Part shown: positions 13,601 to 22,964 of the stretch, in pieces
Numbering within the stretch: the stretch's first letter is position 1
Layout: every line of letters starts with the position of its first letter
DNA from: Bacteroidia bacterium
GTDB taxonomy: Bacteria; Bacteroidota; Bacteroidia; Palsa-965
DNA length: 64,000 bases
NCBI GenBank assembly: GCA_025454955.1
Contig: JALONL010000003.1
Coordinates: 1 to 64,000 of the forward strand
Direction of reading: 5' to 3'
The notes under the pieces: generated by a model
What the model was told of the DNA's origin: nothing
The model's input: the letters and a program-made list of their open reading frames with translations, nothing else
Databases searched by the model: none
Translations under genes and position numbers: made by a program

Positions 13601-14422
13601 TTATCCGAGGGCGATGCGCTTGAATGACGTTACGGTCATTTCTTTGTCGGTTTCCTGGAGGTATTGACGGATGGTTTTTTTGGCATCTTTAATGAACTCC
13701 TGGTTGAGCAGGGTTGACTCTTTGTAGAATTTGTTCAGTTTGCCCTGAGCAATTTTTTCTACCATGTCTTCCGGCTTTCCTTCGGCACGTACCTGTTCGC
13801 GGGCTACTTCGAGTTCGCGTTCGAGTGTGCTGCTGTCCACATCGTCTTTGTCCACAGCTACGGGAGCCATAGCGGCTACCTGCATGGCCACGTCGCGGGC
13901 GGCTGATTCAGAGATGTTTTTGTTGAAGGCTACGATGCAGGCGAGTTTGTTGCCGGGGTGATTGTAAGCAGTCACCTGGGTTGATTCTACTTGCTCGTAG
14001 GCAGAGAGTTCAATTTTCTCGCCGATTTTGCCAACCATTTCCACCACTTTTTCGCTGATGGGCATTCCTTCGTAGCTCAGGCTGAGCAGTGAAGCAAGGT
14101 CGGCAGGTTTTTGGTCGAGGGCGATGGTAGCAAAGCTTTCGGCCACTTTACCGAAGTCTTCGTTTTTGGCTACGAAATCGGTTTCGCAGTTGAGTACGAT
14201 TACTACGCCGCGTGCGCCGTTGGTTTTGGCAATAACCAAACCTTCTTTGGCATCGCGGTCGCTGCGGTTGGCAGCTACTTTCTGGCCTTTTTTGCGCAGA
14301 ATGTCGATAGCGGCTTCGAAATCGCCGTTAGCTTCGGTCAGCGCCTTTTTGCAATCCATCATACCGGCACCGGTCATGGTGCGCAGCTTATTTACATCTG
14401 AAGCGGTGATTGTAACGCTCAT
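13601..14422 (-). CDS. tsf: translation elongation factor Ts
   Basis: 273 residues, nucleotide exchange factor for EF-Tu. The N-terminal UBA-like segment (VNKLRTMTGAGMMDCKKAL, residues 10-28) and the core TDFVAKNEDF (about 80-89) are diagnostic. It follows rpsB by 32 bp, the classical rpsB-tsf pair, and ends at a strong hairpin. Confidence 0.95.
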   Translation of the reverse strand: MSVTITASDVNKLRTMTGAGMMDCKKALTEANGDFEAAIDILRKKGQKVAANRSDRDAKEGLVIAKTNGARGVVIVLNCETDFVAKNEDFGKVAESFATIALDQKPADLASLLSLSYEGMPISEKVVEMVGKIGEKIELSAYEQVESTQVTAYNHPGNKLACIVAFNKNISESAARDVAMQVAAMAPVAVDKDDVDSSTLERELEVAREQVRAEGKPEDMVEKIAQGKLNKFYKESTLLNQEFIKDAKKTIRQYLQETDKEMTVTSFKRIALG

Positions 14423-14454
14423 GGTAATTTAAAGTCAAAAAGTAATGTTAGCTA

Positions 14455-15354
14455 CTAGGGACGGGCAGGACGACGCTGGCCACCGGCGTTTCCGCCACCA
14501 CCACCACGACGCTGGCCACCGGCCGGAGCACCGGGCTTTTTAGCACCACCGGGGCTGCCACCTTTACGACGGCGGTCTTCGCCATCTTCGCCACCCTGGG
14601 TGTATTTGCGGTCGTCAAACTCTTCTTCCTGATCGTCTTTTTCTTCCTCGCCTTTGTCTTTGTCGAGTTTGCGTTCTTCAAGACCTTCTGCCACAGCTTT
14701 GGTTACAATGTTGAGCAGGAGTTCGATTGAGGTAGAAGCATCGTCGTTGGCGGGAATGGCGTAATCAACGCTGTTCGGGTCGCCGTTGGTATCCACGATG
14801 GCGAAGGTGGGAATGCCGAGGCGTTTTGCTTCTGCAACGGCAATGTGCTCTTTCACGATGTCCACAATAAAGAGGGCAGCGGGAAGGCGTGTGAGGTCGG
14901 CAATTGAACCGAGCTGGTGCTCGAGTTTTGCGCGCTCACGCGAGAGCATGAGTTTTTCTTTCTTGGAGAGTACGTCGAAAGTACCGTCGGTGGCCATCTT
15001 GTCGATGTTGGCCATTTTGCGCACGGCTTTGCGGATAGTGGCAAAGTTGGTGAGCATGCCGCCGGGCCAGCGTTCGGTTACGTAGGGCATACCTACGGCC
15101 TTTACTTTCTCGGCAACGATGTCTTTCGCCTGCTTTTTGGTAGCTACGAAAAGCACTTTTTTGCCTGAGCGGGCAATTTGTTTGAGTGCGTTGGCGGTTT
15201 CTTCAACCTTCACAACGGTTTTATTCAGGTCAATGATGTGAATGCCGTTCTTCTCGGTGAAGATATACGGCGCCATTGCCGGGTTCCACTTGCGCTTGAG
15301 GTGGCCGAAATGGGCACCTGCCTGCAGCAGTTCGTTAAAAGTGGTTCTTGACAT
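14455..15354 (-). CDS. rpsB: 30S ribosomal protein S2 with long C-terminal tail
   Basis: 299 residues. The S2 core is clear from [20 protein letters not shown] at the N terminus through [13 protein letters not shown] and [19 protein letters not shown] to about residue 225. Beyond the core is a tail of roughly 70 residues: an acidic lysine/glutamate section ([15 protein letters not shown]) followed by a glycine/arginine/proline-rich end ([17 protein letters not shown]). S2 proteins in other phyla usually end shortly after the core. The gene is preceded by rpsI (45 bp) and followed by tsf. Confidence 0.95.
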   Translation of the reverse strand: MSRTTFNELLQAGAHFGHLKRKWNPAMAPYIFTEKNGIHIIDLNKTVVKVEETANALKQIARSGKKVLFVATKKQAKDIVAEKVKAVGMPYVTERWPGGMLTNFATIRKAVRKMANIDKMATDGTFDVLSKKEKLMLSRERAKLEHQLGSIADLTRLPAALFIVDIVKEHIAVAEAKRLGIPTFAIVDTNGDPNSVDYAIPANDDASTSIELLLNIVTKAVAEGLEERKLDKDKGEEEKDDQEEEFDDRKYTQGGEDGEDRRRKGGSPGGAKKPGAPAGGQRRGGGGGNAGGQRRPARP

Positions 15355-15399
15355 TTGTTCCTTCGTTGAACGATATATACTGTGAGAAAACGGATCGGA

Positions 15400-15786
15400 T
15401 TAACGCTTGCTGAACTGGAAGCGACGACGGGCTTTTTTCTGGCCGAATTTCTTGCGCTCCACCATGCGGGGGTCGCGGGTCATCAGGCCTTCGGCACGAA
15501 GTGCAGACTTCACGGTTTCGTCAAGCTCAACCAGGGCACGGGCAATAGCCAGGCGAATTGCTTCGGCCTGACCAGTAACGCCACCGCCGTCAACATTTAC
15601 CGTAATATCGTACTGGCCGACATTGTTGGTAATGGTGAGGGCCTGCTGCACTTTAATTTGCAGGACTTCGGTGGGGAAGTATTGTTTGAAATCGCGGCCG
15701 TTTACGGTAATTGTACCGTTACCGCGCTGCAGATAAACTCGTGCAACAGCAGTTTTGCGGCGGCCGAGGGTGTTGGTAACTTCCAT
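15400..15786 (-). CDS. rpsI: 30S ribosomal protein S9
   Basis: 128 residues. GRRKTAVARVYLQRGNG at the N terminus, GGVTGQAEAIRLAIARAL in the middle and the basic C-terminal FGQKKARRRFQFSKR that reaches the ribosomal P site are all present. The start overlaps the rplM stop by one base (TAATG), so the two are translationally coupled. Confidence 0.97.
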   Translation of the reverse strand: MEVTNTLGRRKTAVARVYLQRGNGTITVNGRDFKQYFPTEVLQIKVQQALTITNNVGQYDITVNVDGGGVTGQAEAIRLAIARALVELDETVKSALRAEGLMTRDPRMVERKKFGQKKARRRFQFSKR

Positions 15787-16250
15787 TATGCGCGTTCCTT
15801 AATGGTTGAAAGATCGATTTTCTTCGGGTTCTGAGCCTCCTGTTTGTGGTCAGGGCCGGCGTAAATGAATACGTTTCGACGGAGGCGGTCACCGAGGCGG
15901 GTTTTAGGCAACATCCGGCCGATGGCTAACTCCAGCACACGCTCAGGATGCTTTGCAAAAAGCTCCTGCGGTGTAGTGAAGCGCTGCCCGCCGGGGTAGC
16001 CGGTGTACCTGGTGTACACCTTGTCTTCGGTTTTATTGCCCGTGAAGCGTACCTTGTCAGCATTAATGATGACAATATTATCGCCGCAGTCCACGTGCGG
16101 AGTGAACGAGGGTTTATGTTTGCCTCGGATCAGGTATGCTACCTTCGATGCGAGACGACCCACCGTTTCATTTTCTGCGTCCACCAGCAGCCATTCCTTC
16201 TTCACGTCGGCAGGCTTGGTAGAGATGGTTTTGTAAGAGATCGTATTCAC
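15786..16250 (-). CDS. rplM: 50S ribosomal protein L13
   Basis: 154 residues. Characteristic segments are EWLLVDAENETVGRLAS, GDNIVIINADKVRFTGNK, YTGYPGG and the ...ERVLELAIGRMLPKTRLG run. It is the first gene of the rplM-rpsI-rpsB-tsf unit, and a good promoter lies 60 bp upstream. Confidence 0.97.
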   Translation of the reverse strand: MNTISYKTISTKPADVKKEWLLVDAENETVGRLASKVAYLIRGKHKPSFTPHVDCGDNIVIINADKVRFTGNKTEDKVYTRYTGYPGGQRFTTPQELFAKHPERVLELAIGRMLPKTRLGDRLRRNVFIYAGPDHKQEAQNPKKIDLSTIKERA

Positions 16251-16306
16251 TTGACCTTCAGTTGTATAGTTCTACAAAGTGTAGTCCTTTCCCATTATTG
16301 GGGCTG

Positions 16307-16337
16307 CGAAGATAAGCACATTTTCTATCCCGGCAAA
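16307..16337 (-). promoter_or_regulatory. promoter of rplM-rpsI-rpsB-tsf
   Basis: On the minus strand TTTG (16334-16337) is followed after 19 bases by TATCTTCG (16307-16314). This agrees with the Bacteroidota -33 TTTG and -7 TAnnTTTG elements (one mismatch) and leaves a leader of about 50 bases before the rplM ATG. Confidence 0.6.
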
Positions 16338-16450
16338 CTTATCCACAAAGAAATTGTGGAAAAAGTTGGTTTCTCCCTGCCTGTGAAATCAGGCCATGCA
16401 GAAACAGGCTTAAATTAATCTTTCTGTAAATCAATTAATTACCCTTTAAA

Positions 16451-18418
16451 TTACCAAAATCTTATTCCCATCACCAAAATATCGTCCACCTGCTCGTGAT
16501 TTCCCTGCCATTTTTCCAATTCCTTCATTAATTCTACTTCCTGAAGGTGCATTGCCAGAGAAGAATACTTTATCAATACCTCCCTGAATTGTTTGTACTT
16601 GAATTTTTTTCCCGCAGGGCCGCCAAACTGGTCGGCAATACCATCGGTATAGGTATAAACCAGCGAATCGGGCGACAGTGTGAGGCTGTGCTGGGTAAAT
16701 GGTTTCATTTCGAGGTGATAGCCTACCGGTTGCTTGTCGGGCTGGTATTCCTTCAACTCGCCTTTTGTAATTACGTAAAAGCTGTTGTTGGCTGCGGCGT
16801 AGGTAAGTTCGCGGTTTTCTTTTTTAAACCGGTAAAGCACCATGTCCATGCCGTCTTTCGAATCGTTGCTTTCGCCGGTTTGGCGCAGGGCCGTAATTAC
16901 GCGGCGGCGAAGCTGGTTTAATACCTCGGCCGGTTCAATGATTCCTTTATCAGAAATAATTTCAGTGAGCAGCAACGAGCCCAGCATACTCATAAACCCG
17001 CCGGGCACGCCGTGGCCGGTACAATCAACCGTGGCAATGAAAATGTATCCGTCGCGTTCGGCCAGCCAGTAAAAATCGCCGCTAACAATGTCTTTGGGTT
17101 TGAGCATTACAAAGCCCGAATGCAGGTATTGCTCAAAATCCTGCGCCCGCGGCCACAATGCGCTTTGAATGCGGTGTGCATAGTTGATGCTGTCTGTAAT
17201 GCTTTTGTTTTTTTCTTCAATGGTGGCGTTCTGAAGTTCGAGCTGTGTTTTTTTCTCTTCCAGAAGTTCGTTGCTTTTCTGGCGGAGTTTATTGCGGTTA
17301 AACAGCACGGCAAGAAACAACAGCAAAAGCACACAGCCTGCAATGGCCAGCCAGAGAAAAATCTTTTGCGACGATTTTTGCTGGTTGAGCATTTCAATGG
17401 CCTGTTCTTTTTCGGCCAGTTTGTACATCGACTCCATATCGCGCTGGTGCTGGAGTACGCGTTCGCTTTGCATTGAGTCTTTAAGGAGTGTGGCTTTACG
17501 GGTGTAAAGCAGTGCCTGTTTCCAGTCGCCTTTTTGTTCGTTCATCCGTGCCAGGCCTTCATATATGTCCTGAAACTTGGCCGGCATTTTTAAGCGGCTG
17601 TAAAGCGTAAGTGCTTTGTTATAGTGTGCCTCGGCCGAATCATAGCGTTTCAGGTCGGTATAAACCTGGCCGTAATCTATATGTATGAGGGCAATTTCGT
17701 AAGTGCTTCCGGTGGTGTCAACCGTGTACAATGCTCTTTGAATAAGGTCGATTGCTTTGGCGGTGTTTCCCTTTCGCGCTTCACATCGTGCCAGACCCGA
17801 AAGTGAAGCTCCGATGCGGAGCGGGATATTTAGTTTCTCGGCTATGGCCAATGCTTCGTTCAGGTACTCTGCGGCTTTGTCCACACTGTCCAACTCAAAC
17901 TGCAGATTGCCCATATTGGCCAGCGATACGGCAAGTCCGTTATAATTATTCAGCGAGCGATTAATAGCAATTGACTTGCTGAGGTAAACAAGCCTGAGCG
18001 AATCGTTTCTCTGCACCGAATATACATTGGCAATGTTCATATAGCTGGTAGCCATAGAACGTTGCATTTTGAGCGAGTCGGCAATTCTCAGGCTGCTGAA
18101 ATGAGCTTCCAGCGCACCGTTCATATCGCCCATGTCGAGCGCAATGGCTCCCAGCGTATTGTAGCCGCGCACCAGTCCGGGCTGGAAGCTGAGTTTTTTT
18201 GCCAGTTCAAGCGATTGTGTCACATACCTTCGGCCCACAGCTAAGTCGTCGTAGCTGGTGTCCCAGGCCACATCGTTCAGCCAGTTTACCTTATTGGTGT
18301 CGTCGGTTGCCGTTTCCAGATTTTTCATCGCACTGCGAAGCCGGGCCTTGTCCTGCGCCACGAGTGTGACAGGAAGCAGACCGGGAATGAGCAATAAAAA
18401 CAGCAGTGCTTTTTTCAT
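16451..18418 (-). CDS. TPR sensor with SpoIIE-type serine phosphatase
   Basis: 655 residues. A signal peptide (MKKALLFLLLIPGLLPV) leads into a periplasmic domain of TPR repeats (about 30-330), one membrane helix at about 352-371, a short coiled coil (EEKKTQLELQNATIEEKNKS), then a PP2C-like SpoIIE phosphatase domain. Metal-binding acidic residues are seen in SGDFYWLAE (about 445), TVDCTGHGVPGG, and VYTYTDGIADQ. Such proteins dephosphorylate anti-sigma-factor antagonists or similar partners in response to an outside signal. No anti-sigma or antagonist gene is adjacent. The start at 18418 is chosen for the signal peptide. Confidence 0.85.
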   Translation of the reverse strand: MKKALLFLLLIPGLLPVTLVAQDKARLRSAMKNLETATDDTNKVNWLNDVAWDTSYDDLAVGRRYVTQSLELAKKLSFQPGLVRGYNTLGAIALDMGDMNGALEAHFSSLRIADSLKMQRSMATSYMNIANVYSVQRNDSLRLVYLSKSIAINRSLNNYNGLAVSLANMGNLQFELDSVDKAAEYLNEALAIAEKLNIPLRIGASLSGLARCEARKGNTAKAIDLIQRALYTVDTTGSTYEIALIHIDYGQVYTDLKRYDSAEAHYNKALTLYSRLKMPAKFQDIYEGLARMNEQKGDWKQALLYTRKATLLKDSMQSERVLQHQRDMESMYKLAEKEQAIEMLNQQKSSQKIFLWLAIAGCVLLLLFLAVLFNRNKLRQKSNELLEEKKTQLELQNATIEEKNKSITDSINYAHRIQSALWPRAQDFEQYLHSGFVMLKPKDIVSGDFYWLAERDGYIFIATVDCTGHGVPGGFMSMLGSLLLTEIISDKGIIEPAEVLNQLRRRVITALRQTGESNDSKDGMDMVLYRFKKENRELTYAAANNSFYVITKGELKEYQPDKQPVGYHLEMKPFTQHSLTLSPDSLVYTYTDGIADQFGGPAGKKFKYKQFREVLIKYSSLAMHLQEVELMKELEKWQGNHEQVDDILVMGIRFW

Positions 18419-18473
18419 GTCAGGCAATATACACAACCTCAGCCGAAAAGGCTCGACCGTGCAGCGCCGAAAA

Positions 18474-19670
18474 TCAGGAGTGCTTAATTACGCCAAGTTC
18501 GCGCCCCACTTTTTCAAATGCGGCAATGGCTTTGTCGAGATGCTCTTTCTCATGCGCTGCCGAAAGCTGCACACGAATACGCGCCTGGCCCTTGGCCACC
18601 ACCGGATAGAAAAAACCTATCACGTAAATTCCTTCTTCCAGCAGGCGGTCGGCAAATTGCTGCGAGAGTTTTGCATCATAAAGCATTACCGGCACAATGG
18701 CCGATTCGCCGTCTTTAAACTCCAAACCTATTTTGCGAATGCCGTCCTTGAAGTAATTTACGTTCCACTCTAACTTGTCGCGCAAAGCGGTAGTTTCACT
18801 CAACATATCAAACACCGCAATGGAAGCACCAATAATAGACGGTGCCAGCGCATTGGAAAACAAATAAGGCCGCGAACGCTGACGCAGCAGCTCGATGATT
18901 TCTTTTTTGCCTGTGGTAAATCCGCCCATTGCACCACCCAAAGCCTTGCCCAATGTGCCGGTGATAATATCCACACGACCCATTACATTGCGTTGCTCAA
19001 TGGTGCCTCGGCCGGTTTTGCCAATGAAGCCGGTGGCGTGGCATTCGTCAACCATTACCAATGCATTATACTTTTCGGCCAGATCGCATATTTTATCAAG
19101 CGGTGCCACAAAACCGTCCATCGAAAACACACCGTCTGTTACAATAATGCGGTGGCGCTGTGCCTGTGCTTTTTTGAGCTGCTCTTCCAGATCGGCCATA
19201 TCGCAGTTCTTGTAGCGATAGCGCTGTGCTTTGCACAGGCGCACACCGTCTATGATGGATGCGTGGTTGAGTTCGTCGGAAATGATGGCATCCTCTTCGC
19301 CAAACAAAGGCTCAAATACGCCGCCGTTGGCATCAAAAGCAGCCGCATACAAAATAGTGTCTTCGGTGCCGAGGAAAGAAGCAATTTTAGCTTCGAGTGT
19401 TTTATGGATATCCTGCGTGCCACAAATAAACCGCACCGACGACATGCCAAACCCGTGCGAGTCCAACGCCCTGTGTGCAGCTTCCAGCACTTTGGGGTGC
19501 GAAGAAAGTCCGAGGTAATTATTGGCACAGAAAATAATTACATCCTTGCCATTCACTTTTACTACCGCATCCTGAGGAGTGGTAATTACCCGTTCGCGTT
19601 TAAATAAGCCCGCTTCCTGTATATTGGCGAGTTCCTGACTGAGTTGCTGATGAAAGGCTGGTGTGTACAT
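18474..19670 (-). CDS. kbl: glycine C-acetyltransferase (2-amino-3-ketobutyrate CoA ligase)
   Basis: 398 residues, PLP enzyme of the alpha-oxoamine synthase family. The PLP lysine is K242 in [29 protein letters not shown] (about 206-217) carries the aspartate that pairs with the cofactor. Length and sequence (for example [18 protein letters not shown]) match Kbl, which converts 2-amino-3-oxobutyrate and CoA to glycine and acetyl-CoA in threonine breakdown. BioF is the related alternative, but no biotin gene is near. No tdh gene is adjacent. Confidence 0.88.
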   Translation of the reverse strand: MYTPAFHQQLSQELANIQEAGLFKRERVITTPQDAVVKVNGKDVIIFCANNYLGLSSHPKVLEAAHRALDSHGFGMSSVRFICGTQDIHKTLEAKIASFLGTEDTILYAAAFDANGGVFEPLFGEEDAIISDELNHASIIDGVRLCKAQRYRYKNCDMADLEEQLKKAQAQRHRIIVTDGVFSMDGFVAPLDKICDLAEKYNALVMVDECHATGFIGKTGRGTIEQRNVMGRVDIITGTLGKALGGAMGGFTTGKKEIIELLRQRSRPYLFSNALAPSIIGASIAVFDMLSETTALRDKLEWNVNYFKDGIRKIGLEFKDGESAIVPVMLYDAKLSQQFADRLLEEGIYVIGFFYPVVAKGQARIRVQLSAAHEKEHLDKAIAAFEKVGRELGVIKHS

Positions 19671-19781
19671 ATAGACTGGTTATTTCGACAACGAAAATAA
19701 AGGTAACAGGCAGAATAAAAAACTATTTGTTTGGACGGCCGGAAGAGTAAAATTTGAAAATAAGCCCGCACGAGGTAATAT

Positions 19782-19816
19782 TTTGGTGTGTATCTCTTTT
19801 CAATGCCCTACTTTCG
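19782..19816 (+). promoter_or_regulatory. purT promoter
   Basis: TTTG at 19782-19785 and TACTTTCG at 19809-19816 (one mismatch to TAnnTTTG) are spaced by 23 bases; the ATG of purT follows 21 bp later. Confidence 0.55.
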
Positions 19817-19837
19817 CAGTCCATTGTTTGAAACAAT

Positions 19838-20998
19838 ATGCAGAAAAAGATTTTACTTCTCGGCTCAGGCGAATTGGGTAAAGAATTCGTAATTGCCGCA
19901 CAGCGTTTAGGTCAGTATGTAATTGCTGTGGATTCGTATGACAATGCTCCTGCGCAGCAGGTGGCGCAGGCCCGCGAGGTGATTAACATGCTCGACGGAA
20001 ATGCCCTTGATGCCGTGGTGGCAAAACACAGGCCCGACATTATCGTGCCCGAAATTGAAGCCATCCGCACCGAACGTTTTTACGACTACGAAAGCAAAGG
20101 CATACAGGTAGTGCCCAGTGCGCGCGCCGCCAATTATACCATGAACCGCAAAGCCATCCGCGACCTTGCTTCCCAGGAACTTGGCCTGCGCACGGCAAAA
20201 TATGCCTATGCTACCACGCTCGACTCGTTTCGTGCAGCCATCGACGCAATCGGTCTGCCCTGTGTGGTGAAGCCGCTTATGTCGTCGTCGGGCAAAGGAC
20301 AAAGCGTGGTGCGCACCGAAGCCGATATTGAAAAGTCGTGGAACAACGCCATGGCCGGTTCGCGCGGCGATCTCAACGAAGTAATTGTAGAAGAGTTTAT
20401 TCGTTTCGATACAGAAATTACCCTGCTCACCGTAACGCAGATAAACGGTAAAGTGCTGTTTTGCCCGCCCATCGGCCACCGCCAGGAGCGCGGCGATTAT
20501 CAGGAAAGCTGGATGCCGCACCCCATGAGCGCCGAACATCTGGCCGAAGCGCAGGACATGGCTGCTAAAGTTACACGCGCACTTACCGGCGCCGGAATCT
20601 GGGGCGTGGAGTTTTTCCTCACCGAAAAAGGTGTGTACTTCTCCGAACTCTCGCCCCGCCCGCACGATACCGGCATGGTTACGCTGGCCAATACACTTCC
20701 GCTCAACGAATTCGAGCTTCACCTTCGCGCCATACTTGGCCTTCCCATTCCCGAAATCGTACTCGAACGCGCCGGAGCCAGCGCCGTAATTCTCGCCGAT
20801 CGTGAAGCGCCGCCCGTAATCAACGGCCTCGCCGATGTGCTTTCGCTGCCTTCCAGCGATGTGCGCATTTTTGGAAAACCCGTTATGCGTCCCTACCGGC
20901 GCATGGGTGTGGCCCTGAGCTGGGGCTCTGCCAATACCGATGTGAAAGAACTGGTGGAGAATGCAAAACTGGCTGCGTCCAAAATTTCATTAACGTAA
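19838..20998 (+). CDS. purT: phosphoribosylglycinamide formyltransferase 2
   Basis: 386 residues, ATP-grasp enzyme that forms FGAR from GAR using formate and ATP (third step of purine synthesis, folate-independent). The N-terminal [20 protein letters not shown], the ATP-grasp lid ([15 protein letters not shown]), the metal site [20 protein letters not shown] and length all fit PurT rather than PurK. It is monocistronic, flanked by its promoter and a bidirectional terminator. Confidence 0.95.
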   Translation: MQKKILLLGSGELGKEFVIAAQRLGQYVIAVDSYDNAPAQQVAQAREVINMLDGNALDAVVAKHRPDIIVPEIEAIRTERFYDYESKGIQVVPSARAANYTMNRKAIRDLASQELGLRTAKYAYATTLDSFRAAIDAIGLPCVVKPLMSSSGKGQSVVRTEADIEKSWNNAMAGSRGDLNEVIVEEFIRFDTEITLLTVTQINGKVLFCPPIGHRQERGDYQESWMPHPMSAEHLAEAQDMAAKVTRALTGAGIWGVEFFLTEKGVYFSELSPRPHDTGMVTLANTLPLNEFELHLRAILGLPIPEIVLERAGASAVILADREAPPVINGLADVLSLPSSDVRIFGKPVMRPYRRMGVALSWGSANTDVKELVENAKLAASKISLT

Positions 20999-21016
20999 TC
21001 TCATCATAGAAATAAA

Positions 21017-21049
21017 AACGAGGCCCGGCAAAACTTGCCGGGCCTCGTT
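21017..21049. terminator. bidirectional terminator
   Basis: 15-bp perfect inverted repeat (aacgaggcccggcaa and its complement) with a 3-base loop, between the convergent purT and the T9SS-exported protein gene. Confidence 0.85.
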
Positions 21050-21069
21050 GCTATAAATCGGATGATGAT

Positions 21070-22815
21070 TTAATGTGTAACTACTGCGTCTTTCACCGTT
21101 TTGCCATTGGCCGAAATCACCGTTACGTGATAAATGCCTTCGGCAAGTGTGGCAGTAGAAATTGAAGTGTTGTTGCTTGCGGGAACAATGTTCAGCATTT
21201 CCTGTCCGAGCAGGTTGGTAATGATAATACGCTCGGCCACATAGCCGTTTGTGCTGATGTTCAGCGCGTCGTTCACCGGGTTCGGGAAGAAGGTAAATGG
21301 CGCAGCCTGAAGATCGGTAATGCCGGCCGGCAGGCTCGGATCAATCATAATGGAGGCCGTTTGCGGATTCATCGGAATGTGGGTGTAGTTGGGATCCACC
21401 GCAAACACATCAGAGAAAGACACTTCAAGTTCCGACAGCGTGGCTACGTTATAGGAAGTTCTGAGCGAGAACGAGCCAAGATATACGGCGCCATTTACGG
21501 CGGTATGTGTGGTTCTTACCATGCCTACTTCGTTCTGGCCGGTTGATGAGAATTGCTTGTCCATGCCCAGCATACTCACATTGCGCGTGCCCAATGCCGA
21601 GTTGGTAAACAGCATTTGTGTACTTCCGCCGGCAACCAGGTTAGGATCAAAATGCAGTTTAAAGGCTATTCCGTAGAGGTCATTTATCGGAAGTGCAGCC
21701 GAGCCGGCATACACGTCAAAAGTCACAATATTACCTTCGCCAATGGTGCTTACCGAAGGCACGAGTGTAAGCGGCGGCAGGCTGGTAAGATTCACATTGG
21801 GGTCGGCAGCGGGAAGGCGAAGCGGGTGATTTTGCCCATAATTGAGGCTGATGGCGAGTGTATCGTTCAAATCCACCACTCCGTCGCCGTTGCAGTCGCT
21901 GTGTTTGTAGTTGGCTCCCAGCGGGAAGTTGGTATTCCAGTCGGTTGAAGGCTGGGCAACCCATGTGTTTGAGGCTGATGCACGCGTGGTGCCGGTGGCA
22001 TTGTAGGCAATACCAAGACTGAGTAAGTCCACATTGTTTGCTTGCAGGTCATAGTCGCAGTCGCCCGGCCATACGTTGGCCATCAGGGTGCCCAGGCACG
22101 ATACATCAATGTATGTATAGGCATAGTGCCCGGTCAGTGCGCAGTCAGAATTGATAAATTCTACAGTAACGTTCTGCCCTACATAAGCAGTAAGGTCAAC
22201 GCTGATATTGGTCCAGCGACGATATTTTATCATCCCGTTGGGGGTGGTAATAAAAGGCACATTGGGCTGGGCCGAATAAAATGTATCTGTTCCGGTAGCA
22301 ATAATTGCCATCGACGAATCATACATATTTACCATAAAGTAAGGCTGCTCATTGGGCATGTGTTGCGGATCTTCCATTACACAGGCAAACTGGTAGGTGA
22401 AGATGTAATTGGTTGCAGTAACCGTAAAGCTGTACGAAAGCTTTTCGTTTTCTGCACCGATGTTGTTATTGCCCAGGCGCAGTGTTACACTTCCTCCTCC
22501 CGGAGCAAGTGAAGTCATTTGTGTATCGGGCAAATTGGTAATCGGGTCGATCACAAGCGAATCAACAAAATTGGTGGTAATCAGCGTGTGTCTGGCAAGC
22601 GGATCACTCACGGCAGCATTAAGCCCATTGCTGATTAATCCCGGAATCCAGGTTACAGGAGCAGAAAGCGTTCCATAGTTATCACCCGAGGCTGCGGTCC
22701 AGTTGGTAAAAGTGGTGTCTTCAAAATCACGATTGCCGCAGGTGCTTTGCGAAAACCCCTGTACAGATGTGGCTGATAATACGGCAATAAAGATGACGCG
22801 TACAAATTGTTTCAT
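21070..22815 (-). CDS. secreted protein with dockerin-like segment and T9SS sorting domain
   Basis: 581 residues. A signal peptide (MKQFVRVIFIAVLSATSVQG) is followed by a beta-rich N-terminal region (about 25-240) that could bind carbohydrate or other ligands. Next comes a calcium-binding, dockerin-type segment with DCNGDGVVDLNDTLAIS (about 310-326) and an upstream partner half (DCDYDLQANNVDLLSL). A cohesin-like beta domain follows (VSTIGEGNIVTFDVYAGSA, about 355-490), and a C-terminal type A sorting domain (about 505-581; FFPNPVNDALNIS...GIYHVTV). The tail marks it for export by the type IX system, whose PorU/PorV genes lie at 56.8-62 kb. Its ligand is not known. It is monocistronic. Confidence 0.8.
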   Translation of the reverse strand: MKQFVRVIFIAVLSATSVQGFSQSTCGNRDFEDTTFTNWTAASGDNYGTLSAPVTWIPGLISNGLNAAVSDPLARHTLITTNFVDSLVIDPITNLPDTQMTSLAPGGGSVTLRLGNNNIGAENEKLSYSFTVTATNYIFTYQFACVMEDPQHMPNEQPYFMVNMYDSSMAIIATGTDTFYSAQPNVPFITTPNGMIKYRRWTNISVDLTAYVGQNVTVEFINSDCALTGHYAYTYIDVSCLGTLMANVWPGDCDYDLQANNVDLLSLGIAYNATGTTRASASNTWVAQPSTDWNTNFPLGANYKHSDCNGDGVVDLNDTLAISLNYGQNHPLRLPAADPNVNLTSLPPLTLVPSVSTIGEGNIVTFDVYAGSAALPINDLYGIAFKLHFDPNLVAGGSTQMLFTNSALGTRNVSMLGMDKQFSSTGQNEVGMVRTTHTAVNGAVYLGSFSLRTSYNVATLSELEVSFSDVFAVDPNYTHIPMNPQTASIMIDPSLPAGITDLQAAPFTFFPNPVNDALNISTNGYVAERIIITNLLGQEMLNIVPASNNTSISTATLAEGIYHVTVISANGKTVKDAVVTH

Positions 22816-22964
22816 GAGAGTGGGAGTTGGTCATTATAAAAGTAAAACAATTCAACCGGCTAAACTTCAACGCAATCTCCAGTTTTAGTACAAAATAGTA
22901 TTGTGGTCAGTAAAATGGAGAATCACCACCTGCTAATGAAACATTACTGCGTTAGTGTTTAAGC

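Noticed and set aside
21070..22815. cellulosome component
   Set aside because: The dockerin-like repeat is in a Bacteroidota protein with a T9SS tail and no scaffoldin or glycoside hydrolase gene is near.
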